From positions 9,124,501 to 9,188,500 of the forward strand of contig NZ_CP023690.1 of assembly GCF_008704795.1 (NCBI RefSeq): a stretch of DNA of 64,000 nucleotides, given 5' to 3'. This document shows, piece after piece, positions 1-8,133 of this stretch. Each line of letters starts with the position of its first letter. The stretch's first letter is position 1. A model generated the notes under the pieces. It did no database searches. It saw only the letters and a program-made list of their open reading frames with translations, and was not told the DNA's origin. Origin of the DNA: Streptomyces spectabilis. Its GTDB lineage: Bacteria > Actinomycetota > Actinomycetes > Streptomycetales > Streptomycetaceae. The translations under genes and the position numbers were made by a program.

Positions 1-238
1 CGGCCCACGCGCGGTAGTCGAGGGCGCGCCGCTCCGCCTCGTCCAGGAGCCCTGCCATCATGCAGGCGGTGACCAGGGGTTCGAGCACCTTGGGCAGTTC
101 GTCGTCGAGGCCTTCGGCGGTGAGCGCCTCCAGCGCGAGCGTGAGGTCGTCCCGGGCGGCCTGCCAGCGCCCTTCGCGCGCCGCCTTCACCCCGTCGACG
201 CGCTTGACCTCGGCCCGCAGCCGTCGCCGGATCCCCAT
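1..238 (-). CDS. TPR-like protein of a CATRA-type cassette (partial, N-terminus only)
   Basis: The first 79 residues of a minus-strand protein are visible; it runs off the left edge of the window. It starts at an ATG at 238 preceded by a G-rich ribosome site (GGGGGGAG) at normal spacing. The visible part is charged and helical, with a repeat-like pattern around 'GRWQAARDDLTLALEAL' that resembles a TPR hairpin. It lies 82 bp downstream of the CATRA-like membrane protein on the same strand, so it is probably the third gene of the same operon. CATRA stands for caspase and TPR repeat associated, so a TPR or caspase-TPR partner is expected here, but the diagnostic part of the protein is outside the window. 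Function beyond this is inference. Confidence 0.6.
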   Translation of the reverse strand, partial: MGIRRRLRAEVKRVDGVKAAREGRWQAARDDLTLALEALTAEGLDDELPKVLEPLVTACMMAGLLDEAERRALDYRAWA

Positions 239-320
239 GCCGTGCTCCCCCCTCGTCCCCATGTCCCGTCCCGCGTACGCGGCTCGCACCGCTGCTCCGC
301 TTCTCGTACGCCGCTCGTGC

Positions 321-1829
321 TCACGTCCCGTTCCGCGTCCGTCGCCGTCGGCCCAGCACGTCGGCCGAGGCCGCCACCACCGCACCGGCCCCGGCGCCCA
401 CCAGCGACCACCCGGCCTGTTGCGCACCGCCCTCGGTGCCCTCGGCCACCAGGGTCGCGGCGACCCACCCCACCGACGCGCCCACGGCTCCCAGGAGTAC
501 GTGGTGCAGCACGGCGTAGGAGCCCGTACGCACGGTGGAGCGCGACCAGGCGATCACGGTCACGGGAAGCGTCAGGGCGAGCGCCGCGAGCAGGGCGATC
601 ACCGGCGCCCGCACCGGGCCGGGCATCGGCACGCGATGGCCGAAGGCCTGCACGGCGGCGAGACCCATCAACAAGGCGCCGATGAAGGAGGTCTGCAACA
701 GCGTCAGACGCTGCCGGTGATCGGCCAGGTGCAGGTCGGTCGCCGCCAGGGCCTCGCGGGACACCTCGGCCGATGCCTCGATGGTCGCCTGGAGGTACTC
801 CAACTCGTCGTCGACGTCCTGCCGCAGCCGCTCCCCGAGCAGCAGGTCACCGGCGAACGGGCCCGCGTCCGCGAGCCCGGCGTCCGGCGCCGGATCGCAC
901 TCCCCGGGCACGGACGCGACCAGGTTGGCGCGGGCGATCTCCACCGTGCGGCGCAGCATCCGCAGCCTCGACGCCGCCACGATCAGCCCCTGTGCGTCGG
1001 TCCTCAACGCGACCAGGACGACACGGGCGTCGAGGACCTCGCGCAGGGCGGGCCGGTCCCCGCCGAGCAGCCGCGCGGTGACCTCCGACGCCCGCCGCAC
1101 CGCCTCATCGGCGCGGTCGCGCAGCTCCCCGTGACGGCTGCCGTCGAGCACCGCCCGCTCGTACCGCAGCTTCGCCGCGTGCAGCGCGTAGCGCGTCAAG
1201 GGGGCGAGCCGGTCCCGGGCGTGCCAGGCGAAGGCGTCCAACTGGCGTTCTCGCGCGACGGGGGCGAGCGCCACGAGCCGCCTCCGGACCGCCGGGGCGA
1301 CGGCCCCGGGCACCTCCCAGAGCGCGAAGCCCTGCCGGGTGCGGTGCGGCGCGCCGGGGCGGTGCCCCGGAAACAGACCACCCACCTCACCGGCCACCGC
1401 CGGCACCACGGCACCACCCCGGTCCGCCGTGAACAACGCGCCCGCACTGAGCCCGAGCAGCACGTGAACGGAGCCGAGACTCCCCGGACAGGCCCACGAC
1501 ACCGCCCCCTCAAGGGAGTCCCAGCCGCTCTCCTGCTCCGGAGCCAGCAGGAGCGTGACCCCGACGACGTCATGCGTTTGGTACAGCAGCGCCTGGTGCA
1601 GCCCGCCGCCCGTCCGCTGTCGCGCCGCCAGGACGCGGTAGCCGGGCGCGGGCCCGCCGATCCCCGGCACCTCGTCGAGCAGGGCCTCGCCGGGCACGGC
1701 CGCGTGCAACCCCAGTCGGCCGCAGTCGTCCCAGACGCGCTGCACCTGCGGGGCCCGCGCGCCCAGACCCGCGCGGCCCACCCCGTAGAAGACATGGAGC
1801 AGAAGCGCCCGACGCACGACGGCGCTCAC
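321..1829 (-). CDS. CATRA-like conflict-system protein with C-terminal membrane helices
   Basis: A 502-residue protein. Residues 1-380 are soluble, mostly alpha-helical in the second half, with an arginine-rich helical region around residues 200-330. The last ~110 residues hold four hydrophobic segments (about 388-410, 419-441, 448-470 and 475-493) followed by an RRRRTRN tail, suggesting a membrane-anchored effector with the bulk in the cytoplasm. Size, C-terminal membrane segments and the small partner gene fit the CATRA (caspase/TPR repeat associated) family of actinobacterial conflict systems, as I remember that family. The ATG at 1829 overlaps the stop of the upstream small gene (ATGA), which indicates translational coupling. 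Family assignment rests on memory of the architecture, not on a search. Alternative: an uncharacterised membrane protein of unrelated function. Confidence 0.65.
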   Translation of the reverse strand: MSAVVRRALLLHVFYGVGRAGLGARAPQVQRVWDDCGRLGLHAAVPGEALLDEVPGIGGPAPGYRVLAARQRTGGGLHQALLYQTHDVVGVTLLLAPEQESGWDSLEGAVSWACPGSLGSVHVLLGLSAGALFTADRGGAVVPAVAGEVGGLFPGHRPGAPHRTRQGFALWEVPGAVAPAVRRRLVALAPVARERQLDAFAWHARDRLAPLTRYALHAAKLRYERAVLDGSRHGELRDRADEAVRRASEVTARLLGGDRPALREVLDARVVLVALRTDAQGLIVAASRLRMLRRTVEIARANLVASVPGECDPAPDAGLADAGPFAGDLLLGERLRQDVDDELEYLQATIEASAEVSREALAATDLHLADHRQRLTLLQTSFIGALLMGLAAVQAFGHRVPMPGPVRAPVIALLAALALTLPVTVIAWSRSTVRTGSYAVLHHVLLGAVGASVGWVAATLVAEGTEGGAQQAGWSLVGAGAGAVVAASADVLGRRRRTRNGT

Positions 1830-2194
1830 GCGCCGCCCCCGTCCCGGTCGTCCCCGCCTTCCGCCCGGGAAGTCGGCCAGTCGGACCTCGACCGGCTCAA
1901 GATCTCCGTGATCAGCACGTTGGACCGCTCGTGCACCTCGGCAGGCGCCGGGACGAGGGGGTCGTCCTCGTGACGCGTGGCCACGAGACGCGGCCCGGCC
2001 AGGGCGAGGCGGGCCGCCGCGAGCCGCAACCGCTCACCGTCACCGGCCCGCCACGACTGCCCCACGGCCTCGACGGCCGCCACCACGGCGCGCCACCGCG
2101 TCGCGGGCATCGACCACTCGACGATCCGCCCCAGCGCCGACGCCGCCTGCCGCGCCGCCTCTTCGAAGTCGTTTCCCGCCGCCGTCTCAGCCAC
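1826..2194 (-). CDS. CATRA-associated small protein
   Basis: About 122 residues if started at the GTG at 2194, which has a GGGGGG ribosome-site-like run 4-5 nt upstream. Open reading continues further upstream, but that part has poor codon bias and no good start. The conserved-looking core is 'WRAVVAAVEAVGQSW' followed by 'AGDGERLRLAAARLALAGP', an alpha-helical pair that matches my recollection of the small helical partner encoded next to CATRA proteins. The tail (DRDGGGA) is polar. Its stop overlaps the start of the membrane CATRA gene, so the two are co-translated. Role is inferred: a regulator, chaperone or cofactor of the membrane partner. Confidence 0.6.
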   Translation of the reverse strand: MAETAAGNDFEEAARQAASALGRIVEWSMPATRWRAVVAAVEAVGQSWRAGDGERLRLAAARLALAGPRLVATRHEDDPLVPAPAEVHERSNVLITEILSRSRSDWPTSRAEGGDDRDGGGA

Positions 2195-2310
2195 GCTGCC
2201 CCCCAGCCGCGTACCACCACCCAGGAACGGAAGCCGATTGTCTTCGACGGCACGCGGCCCGTACACCGCTTCGGCGAAACCTGTGCCGCGAGGGCGGGAC
2301 GTGGTCGCGT

Positions 2311-2332
2311 GGGCGGGAAGCGTTTCCCGCCC
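2311..2332. promoter_or_regulatory. Inverted repeat upstream of the CATRA operon
   Basis: Perfect 9-bp arms (GGGCGGGAA and TTCCCGCCC) separated by 4 nt (GCGT). It sits in the divergent region between the CATRA-associated gene (start about 2194, minus) and a small plus-strand gene (start 2450). Position suggests an operator or a transcript hairpin; there is no T-run, so a factor-independent terminator is less likely. Confidence 0.4.
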
Positions 2333-2449
2333 GTGGCTTCGGGAACCCGGACGGCACATCGCGGGGAGCCGGGACGGCTGCCTGACGGCGGTTCCGTCGC
2401 TCCGCCGATCGTCTTCCAACCACCCGACGCAGAGAGAAGTTGAAGCGCC

Positions 2450-2626
2450 GTGACCGCGCGCACCGGTAAGAGGGAAGTCCTGCGCCTGTACGAGACCGGC
2501 TGGGCGAAGGCCCGCCGCCTGCGCGGCAGGGGTGTGCGCACGTGCCTCGCGCCCGTGCCCGACGGCAGCGCTCAGCTCGCACCGCCCGTGGACCCTGACG
2601 GGAACGTCGTACGGGGTGAGGACTGA
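2450..2626 (+). CDS. Small hypothetical protein (58 aa)
   Basis: Opens at a GTG at 2450, 10 nt after an AGAGAGAAG purine tract. Almost every third codon position is G or C, as in the neighbouring real genes, which is the main support. The sequence is basic in the first half (KREVLRLYETGWAKARRLRGRG) and acidic/proline-rich at the end, with no membrane segment and no family I recognise. It is divergent from the CATRA cassette and convergent with the S66 peptidase gene. Function unknown. Confidence 0.45.
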   Translation: MTARTGKREVLRLYETGWAKARRLRGRGVRTCLAPVPDGSAQLAPPVDPDGNVVRGED

Positions 2627-2661
2627 GCGGCTGCCACGGCCGTCGGCTCGATGCGCGTCGC

Positions 2662-3684
2662 TCAGCCGGCCCGCTCCGGCGTCGGGTGCGGCCGTACCGC
2701 CGGTTCGAGCAGCGACAGTGTCCGCTCCTCTGCGTCGAGGGCGGCACGGACACCGACCGGCATCGGCAGGTTCGGGCCCGCGTGTCCGGTCTCGACGTTG
2801 CCCAGGACCGGGATGTCGCGGTCACCGAGGACGTCGAGGACGATCTCGGCCAGGGTCGGGGAACCGTCGGGCGAGTCGAGCCCGTCGATTGCCTCCGGAA
2901 CGCCCACGACCATGCCGGCGATCCGATCGAGAATGCCGCTGTGCCGCAGTATCTGCAGGTAGTTCCACACGTGTGATGCGTGGCCGCCCAGCTCCTCCCA
3001 GAACAGCACCGCGCCGTCGAAGCGTTCGAGCGGAAGCGCGAAGGGTGTCGCCTGCGCCAGCACGATGCGGTTGATGACCCCGCCGATCAGCGGGCCTTCG
3101 GCGCGCCCGGTACGCCAGCATTCCCACGACGGGCCCGTGGGCAGCGCGCCGATCGCCTCCGTGCCGGTCAGCAGCGTCGAGTAGAGCTTCCTCAGTTCTT
3201 CCCTGTGAGCGGCAGACGCCCGCTGCCAGTACCCGCCGAGACCGGGTGTGGCCAGGTCGGCATGGAATCCGACCAGGCCCGTGCGCGCGTAGAGCACCAG
3301 GTGCAGCAGTGAGATGTCGCTGTAACCGAGGATCGGCTTGGGGTCGGCCCTGATCGCGTCGAAGTCGATCAGGTCGAGGTACCCGAACACCGTATGGCCA
3401 CCGTCGTGCGCGACGATCGCGCGCACCTCGGGATCACGCAGCAGACCGTTGAACTCCTTGGCGATCTCGTCCGGCCGCGCCGCGCTCCACCAGCGGTGCC
3501 GTCCGGCTTCGAGGAGCGGCGCGAGGCGCACCCGGAATCCCATCCGCTCGATCTCGGCCACTGCCCGTTCGAGATCGGGCGCGTATCCGGCAGCGAGCGG
3601 CCCGGACAGCGCCGCGACGACGACGAGGTCTCCGGGCACGAGGGCGCGAGGGCGCAGCAGTTGAGGCAGTGCGGTACGGGTCAC
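2662..3684 (-). CDS. S66-family peptidase (LD-carboxypeptidase / MccF-like)
   Basis: About 340 residues. The S66 signature is clear: 'LGYSDISLLHL' with the nucleophile Ser at about residue 122, preceded by 'DPKPI', then 'RTGLVGFHADL', the 'GPLIGGVINRI' loop, and 'VETGHAGPNLPMPVG' near the C-terminus, which supplies the His of the Ser-Glu-His triad. S66 enzymes either trim the L,D-peptide bond in peptidoglycan recycling or, in the MccF branch, inactivate peptide-nucleotide antibiotics. The 'HDGGHTVFGYLDLIDFD' segment is closer to the MccF-like branch than to classic LdcA, so substrate is open. I chose the GTG at 3684 because the conserved domain begins a few residues later; a GTG at 3720 is an alternative. 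No signal peptide, so cytoplasmic. Confidence 0.85.
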   Translation of the reverse strand: MTRTALPQLLRPRALVPGDLVVVAALSGPLAAGYAPDLERAVAEIERMGFRVRLAPLLEAGRHRWWSAARPDEIAKEFNGLLRDPEVRAIVAHDGGHTVFGYLDLIDFDAIRADPKPILGYSDISLLHLVLYARTGLVGFHADLATPGLGGYWQRASAAHREELRKLYSTLLTGTEAIGALPTGPSWECWRTGRAEGPLIGGVINRIVLAQATPFALPLERFDGAVLFWEELGGHASHVWNYLQILRHSGILDRIAGMVVGVPEAIDGLDSPDGSPTLAEIVLDVLGDRDIPVLGNVETGHAGPNLPMPVGVRAALDAEERTLSLLEPAVRPHPTPERAG

Positions 3685-4065
3685 CGAGGTAGTGTCCCGA
3701 CCCCCGTAACAGCACGCCACTCATTAACCGATCGGCCGACTGGCCGGCCACAGGGAGTGTTTCTTCCCATCTCGACCCGCCGAATTCGCCCGGGCGAGGC
3801 GGAGTACCGTGACAGCGCGGCGGACGGCGCCCTCGGGCGGACGCAACTCTCCGATGCCCGCTCGCGCAGGTGCATCGGCCGGGAAGAGGTCTGGTGCCTG
3901 AACTGCGTGACCCTCGCGCGGCTCCGTGCACATCGAGTGCCGGCGCGCCAGGACCCGCCCCCTCGGCCCCCGCGCCGGGGGCAGGCGCGGGAGCCCACCG
4001 GTCGCCAAGGGGGGCGGACGGCCGGCTCCCCTCAGGCTAGGTCCATCCCGGCGTCACGGACCCCA

Positions 4066-4081
4066 ACTGGTCCACACCAAT
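4066..4081. promoter_or_regulatory. DasR-like GntR-family site (candidate)
   Basis: ACTGGTCCACACCAAT matches 13 of 16 positions of the DasR responsive element as I know it (ACTGGTCTAGACCACT). DasR is the N-acetylglucosamine-responsive GntR repressor of Streptomyces. The site lies about 145 bp upstream of the promoter of the YfaP-like gene. Presence of the site is seen; binding and function are inference. Confidence 0.35.
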
Positions 4082-4209
4082 TTGAGAACACGGCACGAGG
4101 GCGAACGATCTCGGCTCTGCCCACCATGACGGGCGTCGGAGGCGCCTCACCGGGCACGCTGCCGAGACCCTGGCCCGACCCGTCACCCGGCCCCTCGGAC
4201 GACCCCGCC

Positions 4210-4238
4210 TTGACACCCCCTGCCCCCACAAGTAGGTC
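4210..4238 (+). promoter_or_regulatory. Vegetative-type promoter of the YfaP-like gene
   Basis: TTGACA (4210-4215) and TAGGTC (4233-4238) are separated by 17 bp, a good match to the HrdB/sigma-70 pattern in Streptomyces. Transcription would start about 4245, giving a ~70-nt leader before the ATG at 4315. Confidence 0.6.
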
Positions 4239-4314
4239 TCCCTCAAGCCGATTTCGCCCCGGCGGGGCCGGCCGCGGGGTGGGGTCGGGTGGCGGGCGGT
4301 GGAAGGGCGCGTCC

Positions 4315-6315
4315 ATGAGTTGTTGGCCTCCCTGTTCGGAATGGTGTGACTGTGTCGAGGGCGAGTGCCGACCGGCGCCGTACAAGCCCAATGCCGTGCG
4401 GATCCGTACGGCGGACGGCCGTCTGTTGGGGACCGTCGACGGGCCGACCGCCTACTCCGGGTACCTCGGCCCGACGGCGGGGGCGCCGGGGACGTGGGAG
4501 ACGTTCCTGATCGACCGGCCGACGAGCTGGCCCGTGCGCAGTGGGGACGAGATGGTGCTGCGGGCCGTCGACGGCACGTGGCGGCCGCTGCCGGACGTCC
4601 TGGTCCGGGTCGACCACGGCGTGCTGGTGCTTCCCCGGCGGAGCAAGAAGGACCCCCAGCTGGTCACGTACCAGTTCGGCGGGCGCGACCGCGCGCTGCT
4701 GGTGTCGTCGCCGTTGCAGGCTGGGTTTCCGGCCTACACGCCCGGAGACCCGAGGGAGCGGACGTTCACGATCTCCGGGATGACGGGCGGCAGCCCCACC
4801 CCCTTCGGCACGCCGATCAAGTCCGGCGACCAGGTGAGGTTCAGCTTCGCCACCCGCAACCAGGCCCGGCCGGAGCGGTTCTGGCGGCTGCGCGACGACG
4901 CGAGCCCCCGCCGCGTCGACGGCGACGCCGAACCCGGTGGCCCGGCGGCGACCTCGTTCACCATCGAGTTCAACGAGGTACGGCCCGGCCTCGGCTGGCG
5001 CCCGCCCCTGGATGCCGCGTGCCGCCGCTGCGCGCGCGTCACCGCCGTCGTCACCCGCCGCGGCACCGGCGCACCGGTCGCGGACGCCCAAGTCACCGCG
5101 CTGCCGCCGAGCGTGCCCTTCGCCGGGGACACGCGGCCCGCGCCGACCGACGGCCGCGCCGGGCTGACCGCGTCCGTCGACGGCGCCGTCCGCGACCGCG
5201 TGCCCGCTGGGCCGATCGAGCTGCGGGCCACGGCGAACCGCTTCCAGACCGCGACCGTCACCGACACCGTCCCCGACCGAGGCGCCGTCGAGGTGCGGAT
5301 CCCGATGGACTGCACGACGGTCACCGGACGCGTCCTCGACTCGGCAGGCACCCCCATGTCTGGCGAATGGGTGTACGTCACGGATGTTCAGGGCGGCCCG
5401 ATCCTCGACCTCGACGGCGATCCGTACCAGACCAGGACGGACGTCGAAGCGCGCTTCTCGTTCGCCTGCGTCCCGCACGGGCAGATCAAGCTCTCCACCG
5501 ACCACGACCCCAGCGCCGACCGGATCGTGACCGTCGGTTCCCGGGGCGACCACGTCGAGCTGGTCGTCCAGCGCGCCTCCGCCACCGTCGTCGTGCGCGT
5601 GGTCGACGCCGACAACGCCGACCAGCCGCTCGACGGCGCCCACGTCCGGCTCACCGTCGGCGGCGCGGCCCGCACCGCCACCACCGGCGGCTCGCCGCCG
5701 GAGGCGACCTTCCTCCTCGTCCGGCCCGCCGGGGCCGCCACCGTACGGGCGTCGACGACCGGCTACCTGCCGAGCAGCGTCCCCGCGACCGTCCCGGCGT
5801 CCGGAACCGTGACCGTCACCGTCAGGCTCCACCGCGACGAGTCCGTCCAGACACCCATGGCGTACGTGCTGCAACTCGACCGGGGTCCCTTGCCGCGCGA
5901 CCTGGACCTGCACTGCTCCGGCCCCACCGGCGGCGAGGGACGCTTCCACTGCCTGTTCAACGACGCGCGGCCCGTCCCCTTCGCCCGCCTCGACGTCGAC
6001 GAGCGCGGGGGCGCCGGACCCGAGCGCATCACCATCACGCCGGTCGCCGGGGCGTTTGTACCGGGCGAGTACCGCTGCTGGATCGACAACTTCTCCGGCG
6101 AGCAGACCCTCGCCCACTCCGGTGCCTCGCTGTCGCTGCTCAGCGTCGACGCCGCCTCGCTGCCCACGAGCCGGGGCCGCTGGGCCGTCGCCGACGTCCC
6201 CGGTGAGCCCGGCAGGCTCTGGTACGTCCTGCGGTTCACCCTCGACGAGCGGGGCGGCCTCACCGCCGACCCCGTCATGGCCTACCGGTCCGGGAGCTGG
6301 GACACCGCCCTTTAG
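4315..6315 (+). CDS. Carboxypeptidase-regulatory-like / YfaP-like multi-domain beta protein
   Basis: A 666-residue protein from an ATG with GGAAGG 9 nt upstream. The N-terminus is a short Cys-rich segment (CWPPCSEWCDC), followed by a fascin- or lectin-like beta region (about 25-160) and a region with a Cys pair 'CRRC'. Then come three carboxypeptidase-regulatory-like beta sandwiches (about 245-330, 335-415 and 420-505; 'TVTGRVLDSAGTPMSGEWV' is typical). The last ~150 residues ('PRDLDLHCSGPTGG', 'ARLDVDERGGAGPERITI', 'PGEYRCWIDNFSG') resemble the YfaP/DUF2135 domain. No signal peptide or membrane segment is seen, so a surface role would need another export route. The next gene starts 30 bp downstream and is probably co-transcribed. 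Likely structural or binding rather than enzymatic; ligand unknown. Confidence 0.7.
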   Translation: MSCWPPCSEWCDCVEGECRPAPYKPNAVRIRTADGRLLGTVDGPTAYSGYLGPTAGAPGTWETFLIDRPTSWPVRSGDEMVLRAVDGTWRPLPDVLVRVDHGVLVLPRRSKKDPQLVTYQFGGRDRALLVSSPLQAGFPAYTPGDPRERTFTISGMTGGSPTPFGTPIKSGDQVRFSFATRNQARPERFWRLRDDASPRRVDGDAEPGGPAATSFTIEFNEVRPGLGWRPPLDAACRRCARVTAVVTRRGTGAPVADAQVTALPPSVPFAGDTRPAPTDGRAGLTASVDGAVRDRVPAGPIELRATANRFQTATVTDTVPDRGAVEVRIPMDCTTVTGRVLDSAGTPMSGEWVYVTDVQGGPILDLDGDPYQTRTDVEARFSFACVPHGQIKLSTDHDPSADRIVTVGSRGDHVELVVQRASATVVVRVVDADNADQPLDGAHVRLTVGGAARTATTGGSPPEATFLLVRPAGAATVRASTTGYLPSSVPATVPASGTVTVTVRLHRDESVQTPMAYVLQLDRGPLPRDLDLHCSGPTGGEGRFHCLFNDARPVPFARLDVDERGGAGPERITITPVAGAFVPGEYRCWIDNFSGEQTLAHSGASLSLLSVDAASLPTSRGRWAVADVPGEPGRLWYVLRFTLDERGGLTADPVMAYRSGSWDTAL

Positions 6316-6347
6316 AAGTGCGAGAGACACACGAGTGGGGGACCGAC

Positions 6348-6851
6348 ATGTCCGGCAATCCGCATCAGGACACGCTCCTGCGCTTCGTCGACCTGCACCA
6401 GGCGGACCTGGCCGATCTGCACCGGCAGGCCCGCAGGCTCAGGGAGATGCTGCGCCGCAGGCCGCCCTGGCCCGAACCGCCGAAGCCGCCTCTGTCACGC
6501 GAGGCGCTCAGCGGCGACCTCGCCGGTGTCGAACGCCGCATCACGAAGCACGAGCGCCTCGTCGAACTCGCCCGGGACGCACGCGTCGGCGAGGTGCTGC
6601 GAGCCGTCGCCGACGACCCGGACCTCGCACGGGAGGCGGCGGCGGACCCGTCGGCCTTCGCGGCGGGACACGGCATCGACCTGCCCGACACCCTGGTCGT
6701 CACCGTGCTCGTCGCGGGCCGCGACGTGTCCGCCCGCTTCAGCAACCCCGACCCGGACATGCCCTTCGAAGTCGCCTGGACGCGGGACGGCTTCCAGGCG
6801 CCACCCGTGCCGGACGTACGCCGTGGCCGCGCGGCCGCCGAGCCCGTCTGA
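6348..6851 (+). CDS. Hypothetical protein with NHLP-leader-like segment
   Basis: 167 residues from the ATG at 6348, which follows a GGGGGA site; a GTG at 6318 would add 10 residues but has no such site. The first half is helical and basic (LHRQARRLREMLRRRPPWPEP). The middle, 'DDPDLAREAAADPSAFAAGHGIDLPDTLVVTVL', shown here only to describe its pattern (helix, DP, hydrophobic, GIxLP, beta strand), resembles the nitrile-hydratase-alpha-like leader (NHLP) fold used by some RiPP precursors. The tail is proline-rich and has no Gly-Gly cleavage motif or Cys/Ser/Thr-rich core, so I do not call it a RiPP precursor. It follows the YfaP-like gene by 32 bp in the same direction and is likely in its operon. 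Confidence 0.6.
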   Translation: MSGNPHQDTLLRFVDLHQADLADLHRQARRLREMLRRRPPWPEPPKPPLSREALSGDLAGVERRITKHERLVELARDARVGEVLRAVADDPDLAREAAADPSAFAAGHGIDLPDTLVVTVLVAGRDVSARFSNPDPDMPFEVAWTRDGFQAPPVPDVRRGRAAAEPV

Positions 6852-7063
6852 ACGACCGAGGCGAGGGCCGTTCGGCCCGCTCCCGGGCGCCGCCCGGCCC
6901 CGACCGCTGCCCCGCCCGGCCATTGTGCCGCGCACCCGCCGAGGTGGACGCTGAGCACGTCAACGGCCGGGATCGGCGTCGCCGCAGGGTTCGGCAGCGC
7001 CGGGGAGGTGGCCGCGTCCGCCGCCGGGCGCGGCCCGGGGCGGCGCGGCAGGAAGGCACAGCG

Positions 7064-7534
7064 ATGAACGTCATGACCATGTCCAGCACCCGCATGCTGC
7101 GGGCCCTGCCCGACGACCACCGGGCCCGTCTGCTGCGTGTCGCCCGTGAGGTCACCATTCCGCAGGACACCCGGCTCTTCGAGGAAGGCGGCCGCGCCAA
7201 CCGGTTCTGGGTCGTCCGCTCCGGCACCGTCACCCTCGACATGCACGTGCCGGGGCGCCGCTCACCGGTGATCGAGTCGATCGGCTTCGACGAACTGGTC
7301 GGCTGGTCCTGGCTGTTCCCGCCGTACGTCTGGCAGCTCGGCGCCGTGGCGACGACTCCCGTGCGCGCCTACGAGTTCGACGCGACGGCGGTGCGGTCCC
7401 TCTGCGCGAGCGACCCTCGGCTCGGTGCGGCCGTCGCCCAGTGGGTCGGCAAGGTCCTCGCCCACCGGCTCCAGTCGGCCCGCACCCGGCTGCTCGACCT
7501 GTACGCGCCCTACGGCAGCGGTGGCCCGCGGTGA
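7064..7534 (+). CDS. Cyclic-nucleotide-binding-domain protein (no DNA-binding domain)
   Basis: 156 residues starting at an ATG with GGAAGG 7 nt upstream. The whole protein is one CRP/FNR-type cNMP-binding beta roll: 'ALPDDHRARLLRVAREVTIPQDTRLFEEGG' leads into 'RFWVVRSGTVTLDM' and 'IGFDELVGWSWLF'. It ends in the C-helix (residues ~120-147) and has no winged helix, so it cannot bind DNA in the usual way. The phosphate-binding-cassette Arg typical of true cAMP binders is not obvious. It is probably a stand-alone sensor or a partner of the adjacent stress genes. It is convergent with the universal stress protein gene, 28 bp away. Confidence 0.8.
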   Translation: MNVMTMSSTRMLRALPDDHRARLLRVAREVTIPQDTRLFEEGGRANRFWVVRSGTVTLDMHVPGRRSPVIESIGFDELVGWSWLFPPYVWQLGAVATTPVRAYEFDATAVRSLCASDPRLGAAVAQWVGKVLAHRLQSARTRLLDLYAPYGSGGPR

Positions 7535-7561
7535 CAGTCCGCGGCGATGACTGATGCCCCG

Positions 7562-8050
7562 CTAGTGGTGTGGCGGCGGGGGCGGGAGCGTGGCCGTGCT
7601 GGGGGTGGCCTCCGGCCAGACCAGGAGGACCGGGCACGGGGCGTGGTCGACGATGAAGCGGCTCGCGGGGCCGAGGCTGCGGGGGCCCAGGTGGGTGCGG
7701 TCGCCGTCGCGGGCCAGGACGAGCAGCTCGGCCCCTTCGGCGGCGGCCACGACCTCCCGCTCGGCGCGGCCGACGCGCTCGGTGCGCGTGCTGGGGCGAC
7801 CGAGGCGTTCGGCCGCGGCGGCCAGGAGGCGTGCGGCGGAGGCGGCGGCGAGGTGTTCGACGGCGGTGCCGGGGTCGCGGTCGGGACGGGCCCGGCCGAG
7901 GAGTCCGGCGTACGCGCCGTGGGCCGCACCGGGCGCCTCAGGTCCCGTGACGTGCAGGAGCAGGATGTCGGCGTGCTCGGGCGCGTGGGCGCGGGCGGCG
8001 TCGACGCACGCGGGCCAGGTGCCTTCGACGACCCAGGCGATGACGGTCAC
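7562..8050 (-). CDS. Universal stress protein (UspA family)
   Basis: 162 residues from the GTG at 8050, chosen because GAGGAGG lies 8 nt upstream; longer versions start inside the intergenic region. The single Usp domain is complete: 'VTVIAWVVEGTW' strand 1, 'HADILLLHVTGPE' strand 2, 'GAELLVLARDG' strand 4, and the ATP-binding C-terminal motif 'LGPRSLGPASRFIVDHAPCPVLLVW'-type pattern (G-x-x-S-L-G then HAPCPVLLV). The C-terminus is a proline/His-rich tail. It is 83 bp downstream of the ion transporter gene on the same strand and probably shares its transcript. Likely an ATP-binding cytoplasmic stress-response protein. Confidence 0.85.
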   Translation of the reverse strand: MTVIAWVVEGTWPACVDAARAHAPEHADILLLHVTGPEAPGAAHGAYAGLLGRARPDRDPGTAVEHLAAASAARLLAAAAERLGRPSTRTERVGRAEREVVAAAEGAELLVLARDGDRTHLGPRSLGPASRFIVDHAPCPVLLVWPEATPSTATLPPPPPHH

Positions 8051-8133
8051 GGTGTCAGCCTCCTCGCTTCCTGGCCCGGGGCTCCCGTGGCTCCCTTGGC
8101 CCGGGCCCATGGCTCTCCGGCTCTCCGGCTCCC

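Larger units (their letters stand above)
3685..4314. other. Intergenic region between S66 peptidase and YfaP-like gene
   Basis: About 630 bp with no convincing gene: short open frames exist on both strands but lack ribosome sites and consistent codon bias. It contains a near-consensus DasR-like palindrome (4066-4081) and a good vegetative promoter (4210-4238), both described separately. Just beyond the peptidase start, at 3726-3738, is a short run (AACCGATCGGCCG) resembling half of the operator at 35400-35429. Confidence 0.5.

Noticed and set aside
3724-4008. A 94-residue minus-strand frame in the 3.7-4.0 kb gap
   Set aside because: No ribosome site, irregular codon bias and no recognisable pattern; three other frames are equally open there.
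3394-4314. N-terminal extension of the YfaP-like protein by 307 residues
   Set aside because: The extension runs antisense over the S66 peptidase gene and through a promoter. The ATG at 4315 has a ribosome site and the codon bias begins there.
6348-6851. RiPP precursor call for the NHLP-like protein
   Set aside because: No double-glycine cleavage site, no Cys/Ser/Thr-rich core, and no modification enzymes or peptidase-transporter nearby.
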